Shown piece by piece: positions 51,352 through 61,046 of a stretch of DNA of 64,000 nucleotides (its first letter is position 1; each line of letters starts with the position of its first letter). Source of the stretch: Tetranychus cinnabarinus (Eukaryota; Arthropoda; Arachnida; Trombidiformes; Tetranychidae); NCBI GenBank assembly GCA_022266195.1, contig WHVY01000008.1, forward strand, positions 620,001 to 684,000, given 5' to 3'. Made by a program: the position numbers and the translations under genes. The notes under the pieces are model-generated. The model saw nothing but the letters and a program-made list of their open reading frames with translations. It did not search any database and had not been told where the DNA came from.

Positions 51352-53253
51352 ATGTTTCTCCTATTTTCACTCGTCTATTTTACTTTTGTTTTACAAGAAA
51401 TTGATGGATATTTTCAAACAAGAGATTCGCCACCACCAGTTCCCTTTCGTAAGTACAGTTAATTATTACAACCATTTATTGATTTAGTTCCCTTTATTGC
51501 AAGCGGACTTGCTTTATTAGTGTTGACAGTTATTAATTATTACGTTGTAATCAGTCTGCAGTTTATAAGAAATTTTAAGAATGTAACCAAGTTTAATTCA
51601 GTTTCAATTCACATTAATCAGCTAATATCTTTCTCTTGATTATTGTTTGAAGATCCTTTGGATAGTATGTTTAATGGAGGTAAAGGAGGTAAAACACCAT
51701 TGGTGGCAGCAACTTATTATTTCAACTCTGAACTCGGTGATCTGCGGCACCATCGGGAAGCATTGTATTCCGATACACCATCATCGTCCTCATCTTCATC
51801 CTCTTCCCTCGCTTCACCATTATCCAATAATGAGCCCGATGAAAATCCAATTGTTAATGAAGATGTTTGCCAAGCAGCTGATGGACGTAAAGGTAGCTGT
51901 TATGATGCACAAGAGTGTGTAAATAAAGGTGGTGTACCGATGGGCCGATGTGCAAATGCAAAAAGAGATGGAATCGTGTGTTGTTTGTGTAAGTGTTAAC
52001 CATTATCAATTTATAGTGAATCAGCAAATCTTGATTTTTTCAAATTTATCATTCTGTTTATCACTTTGATTACAGTTGAATTATCATGTGGACAAATGGC
52101 TTCAGAGAAATTCGTTTACTTTAGAAATCCTGGATTTCCTCAGTCTTACCAATCCTCAAAAGTCTGTAGAGCCAGAATCGGTAAAATGGATAAAAATGTT
52201 TGCTTCTATCGTGTCGACATGTTAACATTTGACCTTGCTCCACCTAATCGAGGTAATTGTTCACAAGACGTTTTCGTGGTTTCAGGACAAAATGAAAACA
52301 GTATCGTACCAAAAATTTGTGGCCTCAATTCAGGGCAACATTGTGAGTAACTTTCATTGTGAGTCATCTTTGTAAATTGATCAAATGATGAGTTTTTTTT
52401 TCGCTTTTCAATTTGTAATTTAGATTATTTGAATGTCGATGAATCCGATACAGTCAGTTTACATGCTTTAATGCTTGGAACCAGAAGACGAAAATTTGAC
52501 ATCTTGATTACTCAGATTCCTTGTCATTCAGAAAATGCCGGTAAGTATCTTGAACTTTACAGTACTTTATTTCACTTAACCAACTCAGTTGATGAATTGT
52601 AAAAAACCAATATTCTGATTGGCATTAAGACTTTTCCGATTGACTGATCATTATTTAAACGTTTTGGTTAATGCTTTTGTGTTGATGATAATGTCTTTGT
52701 ATGAATTTGCTTCTTTTTCAAAAACCATTCAGCTCCATCTCATTGTCTTCAATATTATACTGGAACTCATGGGTCAATTAAAAGTTTCAACTACGATTCA
52801 TCTACTTTAAACATGGCCTTTGAAGGTTATCCAAATGATATTGACTATGTTGCTTGTATTAAAAAGGAATCTGGATTTTGTTCAATTTCATATGAGCTTT
52901 ATACCGATGGTGAAAAGATATCTCCTTTCGCTATTGGGTCAAATTATGATTCTGGTTACTCCTTATGGAGGCCAATAATTGCTGAATGTCCAGATGATTA
53001 TTTATCCATTGGTGGAGTTAGACTTTGTTCAGGTAAATTGATTACTCGAACACCAACATTAACAATATCAACTAATGAGACGACTGTAACCGACATTTGG
53101 AGGCCATCTTCGATGGTTCTTAACGCTACCATTGATCATCCAACAATAATTACTGATAATACATCAGGTCCATTTACAGTTAGATTTGTTTCCAACCATA
53201 TTAACAATGCAAGAGGCTTTCATCTTCGTTATAAACAAAATCCATGCAAATGA
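51352..53253 (+). CDS. Secreted protein with six-Cys motif and two CUB domains
   Basis: Five exons: 51352-51448, 51653-51988, 52076-52342, 52424-52540 and 52733-53253, 445 residues. A signal peptide (FLLFSLVYFTFVLQ) leads to a Ser-rich linker with an uninterrupted run of serines. A compact cysteine motif at about residues 104-143 has spacing C-x9-C-x5-C-x10-C-x9-CC. CUB 1 runs from SCGQMASEKFVYFRNPGFP to about residue 266. CUB 2 begins near HCLQYYTGTHG and ends at the GFHLRYKQNPC strand typical of a CUB end. CUB domains bind proteins or sugars extracellularly; no protease domain is present, so a binding or matrix role is inferred. Many arthropod CUB proteins pair a similar N-terminal Cys motif with CUBs, but I cannot name an ortholog. 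The stop is at 53251-53253. Confidence 0.92.
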
Positions 53254-54469
53254 GAAATAAAAATCAGTTAAATTAGTCTGTAACTGAAAAAAATTTAAAA
53301 CAATCAAATTGTGCTTTATAAACCAAAAATGAAAATTCTTAAGACGCATAAAATTGATTGTAATTAGTCTTTCGAACCAAAAATCATCAACTAACCAACA
53401 ACCCAAGGAAACAGAGTGACTTTTATATGTTTCTAAAACAACAATTAACAATCAAATAGATTGATATTTATGATAAGAAAATAAAATGTTCATTTTTATA
53501 CTCTGTTAATCCAAAAAACATCCAACACTTTATTTATCATGATTGGTTCTAAATTTGTCTTTTTTTCAAAGTGTTTAACCATTCACTGCCATTTCTTATG
53601 AATTATAATCATGCATTAAGATTACTCTTTGAATAATCAAAATAGGCAGTAAAAAGTTCATTGAAAGTGAAATGTTTTGATTACATTTGTACAGCTTTCC
53701 ATAGTGCATTGGGTGTTTAATTGAAATAGTTTTCACTTGTAATTGAAGGTCTTGTAGTATCAATAATTTAGGAAACAACTGAAGGTCAATGTCAGGAGAT
53801 GACAAAGTGAAAGAGAGTAGGAAGAAAAATGATAGACAGAGAAAATGTGAAGAAAGGTTATTCTTGCATATTCTAGATCATCAGTAACTTCAATTGTATT
53901 TCTGTTAAGAAAAGGTACAGAAAAGGAAATCAAGAATATTTTTTCGCACTTTTCTCTGCTACTCCTTGATCATTACAGTAAAGATGCCAGATAAGACAGG
54001 AAATATAATGAAACTTATTGTCACTCGGATTGAGCAAGAATAGTTACCATTGAATGAAAAGGTACAAATAGCTAGCTATTTAGCTGTAAAAATGGTGTTG
54101 ATGAAAGATCAGGCTAAACTGAAAGGATAGCGTATTAGAGTTGAGATGAATGCATCATGTAATCAGCTAGAAATACCATTGAATCCATGAGTCAAGTTTT
54201 GATACGATAACAAGATATGATGAAAAAGAGAAAGCTGAATTGTTTGCAGGTAAATGACCTTTCATAACCTTGGATATTATCTCGATACCAGCTTCTGACA
54301 GCTTCAATCTTTTTGCTCTTTTTTTCCTTTTGCTTGCTTTTCCAACCCTTTTTTTCCAACAGAATGTTAAATTGTGAAACTGAATGATAAACGAATACTA
54401 ATAATAATTGTAGAAGCAATATTAATGTTGATGATAAAGATGGTATGTATGATTGTATATAAGACAGCA
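53254..54469. other. Convergent 3' region of the CUB gene and NAT1
   Basis: Holds the 3' UTRs of the two convergent genes. Short minus-strand open frames (53164-53451, 53596-53805, 54192-54473) have no conserved features and are not called. Confidence 0.5.
53480..53485 (+). other. Polyadenylation signal for the CUB gene
   Basis: AATAAA about 230 bases after the stop codon at 53253, the first canonical hexamer on this strand at a reasonable distance. Confidence 0.55.
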
Positions 54470-57400
54470 TCATTTGGTGCCACTATCTGAACCATCATCT
54501 TCATCTTCCTCTTCCTCTTCCTCTTCTTCGTCTTTTTCTAGCCATTCAAACCACTTGTTAACCTAATTTGGAGCGTAAAATTGGGAAAAGGACAAAAAGA
54601 AAAATTAGACAAAGGTTAACACAAGGAATCAGAAAAATGTTTTATTGACTGACAGTTTGTCAATAATGTCTTTTACAAGAGACAAACAGACGGTTAACTC
54701 ACCTGAAACAAAGCCTGGCCTTTACCAGGATATTCATCGTTTATATCCTCTTTCCATTTTAAAAAAACGTCATCTTCAACTATCTCAAAGTCATATAGAA
54801 ATGAGAACCATCTCAATAGCATTCCTATTATCGAAAAGAAAATAAAAACAAAAGTGAAAACATTAGTATGATGAAAACTGTATGACTAATTAAGAGGTGT
54901 GCAATTACATTACTTAGTTTCATTGAATTCATGCAATAAAGAGTTGCTCATTAGTCATCTAACAAGTTTAAGCTTTTGATTATTGTTACATCTGATTTGA
55001 CCTTTTTGGAATGGAGAAATGAATCAAATATCATTCAGAAATCACATCATTACGTAATATTTTCGTCTTTGTCAAATCATCAAAAAGGAAGTTAACAAAA
55101 TTTCAAGGTCATGGCTAAAAAACTGGTAAGATGCAAGAGTAGAAAGAAAAAAAGAAAAGAAAGTAAATTATGACTCAGATTCTTGTCTCTAAGGTTTTTC
55201 TACATGAACCTTAAAAGTTACTAGGGAGAGGTTATAGGTTGACCAGAACTGGTGAAAATGAAACAAAATGAAATAAAATGACTAATACGCATGTTGGGTG
55301 ATTGTAACCAGTTGGTTGCCAAATTAGATTGGTGATAATAAATATAATTCGGTGCATAAGTCTTTAAGATTTAAGTTGTGCATTTTTGAAAGAGATTCAA
55401 AATTCATTTTTCTCTTATCTTTCCCTAATCATACAATATCAAAACAGTTCGAAGGATTAAACATTCTGTTTAGAGCGGTTATAAACTGCAAAGATTAGTC
55501 GGTCATTTGAATGAATGAGCTAAACAATGATAGGCAACTTTGAAATGCATAATAAATATCAAATTTAGAAGATAATAACCTTTTGGACATCCTAGACCAT
55601 ACCAAAAGCTTTGAAGAGAATAAAGGAGAATTAACTGAAGATTCGGTTTATCTTCAAGGAAGGCCTGAAAAACAGCTCTATATTTGCTTAATACATCTCT
55701 TTCATGATCATTGCCGTTGGTAGATGATCCAGAATTATTCGAATCTCCTTCATTGAAAGTATCATCGGAAGTCGCTTGTTTAGCTTTCTCGATGATATAC
55801 TTGGCAACACAGGTAAAAAGTAGATTGATGAAGCCAGAAGTATTTCTTAAACCGGGATCAACATTGCTCTTAATCCAACGATAGAGAGAGTTGGGGGAGC
55901 AATCATCATCATTTAAATGTTTCATCATGTCAAATTCAATCCTAAGCAGAGGGTAAAGGAAACTGAGATTACGTTCTTTAAGAATATCCGCTAGCCTTTC
56001 TTTTTCTCTATCGATTTCAGGCAAAGTATTTAACAAATTAATTTTGTTATCATTGAAAGTTTTGGTCAACCATTCTTGACCTTTAGTTTGATGAAGTGTT
56101 TGAAGACAAAGTAGTAATAAAGGGTAATATTGTCCACCTTCAACCACATCATAAACATCTTTTAAGGTTATAAGTCCATCCACGATTGCTCTAGCCAAAA
56201 ATCCGGCAACATATGATTTAACCCAAGGAATGTCTATTTCCACATCGCCCATATGATTTAATAAATCTTTAAACGCCTATAAACAAGAAAAAGATGGGAA
56301 AGAAACAAGATGAAAATATATGAAAAAAAGAAACAAAAATAAACAAACATTGTTAATAGCTAAAAATGTTCTCATACTGTGAAAAAGGTTGCTAGACTTT
56401 ATAAACAAGAAAATAAACCGAAAAAATACTTACAGAAAAGAACACATTGGTATCTAATACGCTGCCATTTTTCAATTGAAGCAGCAATTTACTAACCAAT
56501 TCTCGATCACTTTCTGTCTTATCCAGTGTTCTTTTAATAATATTGACAAGAACATCACTCTGGTAACTAATTGAAGAAAAACAGAGAGATAGTAAATTCA
56601 GTATTGATGGTTCCAAAATAGAAAAACGAGAGGTGATAATCATTAAATAAGATAGAATCAGATCACAAAATACTCACTTTTTAGGTATTTTAAGATTTTG
56701 AATGTCACTGACAGCTGTATCCATATCGGACGAAGATAGAAAGTTACTCAAAATTTCTTCAGATTTTTTCAAGATTGTTTCTTTATTGTTTTGAATAGAT
56801 GACTTGTTTTTCAAATTAGCTTGATGCTCATTATTTCCTTTGTGAGATTTGTTGGTTACACCGATTGGAACATGATAAGAGGCTAACTGGTTATCCATAA
56901 TTTTCATACTAGAGTTTACATTGATCAATTGAGAAGACATATTGGTTTTGGACTTGTTCAAAACCACATTATGTTTGTGCATGATAGAATTCTGAGCAGG
57001 TCTTAAAGATATTTCATTGCCGTCAAGTGTATTGAAATGATTGGTAGCAGGTACGACTGGTTTATTGGGTACTTGTTGTTGCCTTGCAACATTCCCGTCT
57101 ACAACGGGACTTTGATTAATTATATTAGGTGCTATTCCTCCTAAAGGTCCTAACATAGGCCGTTGTAGTTGTTGAATTTGAATTGGTTGCTGAGGCTGCT
57201 GTTGTTTAATAGGCAAGTGTGGTGTTTGCTGTTGCAAAGCCATTCTTTGAAATCGCGGTGGCAAATCTTTGCTAACACTTCCAATTACACTATTATTCGT
57301 AAAATTAGGCGACATATTTAATTGCAAAGAGTTCTGACCAGTAGGTTGTTGCTGTGGATGATGTGGTTGCTGTTGTTGAGGTTGATGATGATGATGATGC

Positions 57401-59599
57401 TGGTGATGCTGGTGATGATGATGATGATGCTGTTGTTGTTGAAGTTGATGATGATGATGGTGGTGAGACGGTGCATGTTGTTGTTGTTGTTGTTGAGGCT
57501 GTTGCTGCTGTTGTTGCTGCTGATGTTGCTGATGTTGCTGCTGTTGTTGCTGATAAATAGGAGCAATATTATTCATTTTTGGACGACCAGCAGAATCACG
57601 ATCTCTTTCTTGATTGACATAACCACGACCTTGAACCATGGGGTTTGTAGGACCCATTCCGTAAGGAAGCAAAGGCGATGAATATAAATCATCAAGAGCT
57701 CTCTGCCCTGGTGCAGTATGACTCATAAGAATTTGATTAGAGCCAGAAAGAAATTGAGCTTGTCTCATAGACATATTCGGATAAATTTGGTAAATTGGAT
57801 GTTGATTTCCTAAAGAAATAGTTGGAGGCATATAAACTCCAAAATCTTTTGCTGCTTCAGCACGAATCTGAATAATGGTTTTAGGATTCTGTTCCCTTTG
57901 GATTCGCCGCGGAACCCATTTATTAGCCCTCAGCTCCAAAACATCTTGGAGCATAAATCGTATCCGTGAGGGCAACTCTTGATTCTGGGAGAATTTTTCC
58001 ATCCTTTCAAAATATTGATCCATCAAAGGTTTGGCTTCAGGTGTATCCAGAAGACAACCAATCGTCTTCATTATCTGACAGAGACATTCAAGGTCTTCAG
58101 CCTTACTCTGTATTGGCTCGTCCACTTTTTTCTTACACAATTGGTGAATACACCGGTGTAAAATGTTCTCCTGTAAAAGCTTTTGTTTACCAAGTTCACA
58201 TATAAACTTAATATTGCCAAGCATTTTATGTTTGGCCAAAGCTCGTTGTTCCTCTTCGTCAGGTGACAGAGGTCCATCTCCAAAAGCCTCAGTTGCTCTG
58301 AAACGTTTCTCAAATTCGTCTTTGCACTTGATCAATAAAAGCCGGTGAAATGTCCGCTATGGAAATGAAATGAGTAAAAAAAGAAGGAAACGTGAAGTGA
58401 AACGCATTAACCATCATGGAAAAGAAAAGGAGGAAAGGGAGGAGAGAAGTTCAACTTTTAAGGAAAAGGTAATAAGAAAGGAATGAAGAAAATTTATGAA
58501 GGGAATCAAGACAGGCAGAAAGAAGAGAATCATGAGAAGAAAGAGGAGAGAGAAAAAGGAAAGAGGGGAGTTAATGTACACTGAAATGAAGGTTGATGAC
58601 ACTTACATTGGGGTTGTGAGAATTAAGTAATGTTGAATTGTTATTTTCAAAGTTAGGTACTTCTTCACTTAATTTTTTACATAACTGGGCGTACATAGAA
58701 CTATACTTGGGTTCCTCTAAAGCTTTTTCGAATATTAACAAAATGACTCCTTTCAAAATAGCAGTTGAATCAAGACCCAAATTTATCAGTTCCTCGCTCA
58801 ACTTATCAAATTTCTCCGGAGTGATCTTGTTGAGTATTCTGCAAAGAAAATTGTGCAAGAAAAAATGTAAGAAAAAGACAAACAAACAGTACGCAAAATG
58901 TTGAGCAGCAAAATACGCGACGCAATAATGAGATGAGGTATTCAAAAATAGAGAAAAGATGATAAAAAAAGGAAGCAAGCGAATGTACAGAAGAAAGAGA
59001 AGAAAATCAAGAAACAGAAAGACAGAGAAAGAGACACAGAAAAAGAGAGATATAGAAAGATATAAAATGAGATAATAGAAAAAGATAATTGAGATTTAAA
59101 AGAATAAAAGGGCATAACATGTGTGCATAAAAATCATCTCCTATGCTGAAAAAATAGGAAATGAAGGTGAATGATTTTGCATCGGATGATTTTAAGCAAA
59201 AAAAAAATCAAGCTCGCATTATCATCATTATAATGGTATTGATGATGATGATGATGATGGCGATGATGGTGATGATGATGCTACTACTACTACTACTGTT
59301 TTTGATGATGATACGAGCGGTGCTGTAATACAAGTGATGATTATGATAGTAAAGCATAAAAAAACTAAATGCTAACAACAGAATGGGTGTAAAATATGAA
59401 TAATTGAAAGTTTATTATTGCACACTTACCCTCGTACTTTACGGAAGATAACTTGGCTTCGATCTTCATGGGTATTACTTGGGGTAGTGCGGTCTCTTGA
59501 AATCCTGCTTGGAGGGACCCATCTACATGTGAGAGGTTCTTCCTTTCCTCCTGAGCAGAGAGAAGACGAAACACCCCCTTCTTCTTTATGGCCTTCCGT
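54470..59599 (-). CDS. NAT1: NAT1/DAP5 (eIF4G2), non-AUG initiated
   Basis: Translation factor that replaces eIF4G in cap-independent or non-canonical initiation; it binds eIF4A and eIF3 but not eIF4E. Seven exons: 59430-59599, 58607-58838, 56678-58356, 56434-56566, 55580-56276, 54703-54824 and 54470-54562, about 1,041 codons (human 907). The MIF4G domain runs from IFRKVRGILNKITPEKFDKL through EALEEPKYSSMYAQLC-type sequence to LPSRIRFMLQDVLELR. A Gln/His-rich insert at 57330-57560 is followed by DLPPRFQRM and EISLRPAQNSIM, both diagnostic of DAP5. The MA3 region and the C-terminal W2/HEAT domain (MLLRWFSFLYDFEIVEDDVF, PGKGQALFQVNKWFEWLE) end in an acidic tail. No in-frame ATG exists between the stop at 59615-59617 and the MIF4G domain. 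The best start is ACG at 59597-59599, with A at -3 and G at +4. Confidence 0.95.
57330..57560 (-). repeat. Coding CAG/CAT triplet repeat in NAT1
   Basis: Interrupted CAA/CAG and CAT/CAC triplets encode Gln and His runs between the MIF4G and MA3 regions of NAT1. Mixed codons suggest an older, partly stabilised expansion. Confidence 0.9.
59230..59300. repeat. GAT/CTA triplet repeat in NAT1 intron 1
   Basis: Tandem GAT triplets followed by a short CTA run (CTACTACTACTACTACTACT) inside the first NAT1 intron. It is probably polymorphic; no function is evident. Confidence 0.85.
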
Positions 59600-59991
59600 T
59601 GTTGATTTAGTTGTTTATCAGAAGAAGAAATCACTTTTGATGCGCTGTTTTGGAGGGTTTCAAAACGAATCAAATTTAAAAGTCTGAGCGATTTACATCC
59701 GCAACAAAATTGTCAATTCTCACTCTCGGCCAGCAAGAAAATGGCGTCTCTTAATTTTTCTCTCTCTCTCTTTCTCTCTCTGTTTCTTTGCTCCCTTTCT
59801 CACTCAGTTTCTCTCTGATCACTCACGTCATCTATTGAGTAAAATTGAGGTACAATTGTAATAAAACCAATGGATCACCAAATTATGACTTACATCACAA
59901 TGATTAGAGTAATTTTTAATAACCATTTTAAATTAACTAAATACATCAATAAAACACTAGGAAAGACCAGTAAACGCTAAAGAACTAGCTT
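59600..59991. other. NAT1 leader and promoter region
   Basis: GA-rich stretch (minus strand) at about 59757-59820, then AAGAGACGCCATTTTCTTG at 59736-59754, which contains a YY1-like GCCAT core often found near housekeeping start sites. There are no in-frame ATGs here for NAT1. The minus-strand ATGs seen (for example near 59833) hit stops at once. Confidence 0.5.
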
Positions 59992-60354
59992 TTACTCTTT
60001 ATTAAGCACGGATTTAATTTCTGATATTAAACCAATTTCAGTCTTGGTTTTTAATGCCTCATTACTAACACCTTTTCTTGCCGATTCAGCATCACAATTG
60101 GTTGCTGAATATTCATACAGCATTCTATGTTTATCCCGATGAACATCACGAGCTATCCTTTCCAAAGCCAATATTCTTGGTTCCCAATATCGTTCGTCAA
60201 TGGTTGTCAGTTCTCCTTGATTGAATAATGTGACTGTTTTCTTTCGCAAAAATTGGCCAAAATCTCTACCATCTTTGGTTGCATCAACTGGCCACGCTTG
60301 AACCAAATTGAGATATCGTCGATACAATTTACTCATTAATATCCTTTTGGTCAC
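59992..60354 (-). CDS. UQCC2: UQCC2-like mitochondrial complex III assembly factor
   Basis: Small mitochondrial protein of the UQCC2 (MNF1, Cbp6-like) family that works with UQCC1 to stabilise newly made cytochrome b during complex III assembly. It is intronless, 120 residues from the first ATG. MSKLYRRYLNL six codons later is the more conserved start (about 114 residues). The family core is clear: YRRYLNLVQAWPVDATKDGRD followed by FGQFLRKK, matching the WPVDxTKxGRD-L signature, then basic amphipathic helices. Human UQCC2 is about 126 residues. It lies between NAT1 and E(Pc), divergent from the latter with about 690 bp between start codons. Identity rests on the N-terminal half; the C-terminus is diverged. 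Confidence 0.88.
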   Translation of the reverse strand: MTKRILMSKLYRRYLNLVQAWPVDATKDGRDFGQFLRKKTVTLFNQGELTTIDERYWEPRILALERIARDVHRDKHRMLYEYSATNCDAESARKGVSNEALKTKTEIGLISEIKSVLNKE

Positions 60355-61046
60355 TTATTCAATAAGAATCTAACAATTACTTTTCTGATAACTTGATCTT
60401 CCCGTTTGAAAAATCACTTATTTCTCTGGAATCAATGTAAACAAACGAAAACTTTGCAACTTCAAGGGAATGTCTCAAAATTTAGCTAATGTATAGACAA
60501 GAAAACTGAATCAAATTAAAGATTCCAGGATTATTTAGTTTTAGGGTTGTTTAATGATAGTAATTAAATGAATCTAAATATCAAACAAAATATGCAATAA
60601 AAACACAAATAAATCGATCATGATTAATTTAATGATAAAGATTGGATGAAAATTGAACTTTTATGAAATAATTGTGCTATAATTATCTTTTTATTTAATG
60701 AAAAAGAATCAAGCTTGAAAATTAGTAAATATTCAATCTATAAAACAATTTATGGTTCAAATAATTTACTTTATTTCATCAAAATCAGAAAAAATGAAGA
60801 TAAATAGAAGATTTGATTTTGGCGCGTTTATCATTTCATCAACTGGTGATGCAGAGGGCAGTAAAAACAGTAAGAATCGACACAAAAAGATCAGAAAATC
60901 TTGAAATTAAATCAAAACATTGATCAGTTTGGATCTCAAATTAATTGATTAATCATCTATTTACTATTTAAATTTGTTAATTAGTTGCCTGAAATGTCGA
61001 TAAAAGTGTTTTAATGAGAGGCCGAGATCCCTGTGTTGATATAAGG
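60355..61046. promoter_or_regulatory. Divergent promoter region of UQCC2 and E(Pc)
   Basis: The 692 bases between head-to-head housekeeping genes must carry both promoters. The motif TTTTGGCGCG at 60817-60826, close to the E2F consensus TTTSGCGC, is the only GC-rich site in an AT-rich stretch. No TATA box is obvious at the right spacing for either gene. Confidence 0.5.

Noticed and set aside
57322..57681. Plus-strand Leu/Met-rich frame opposite NAT1
   Set aside because: It is the antisense shadow of the Gln/His triplet repeat.
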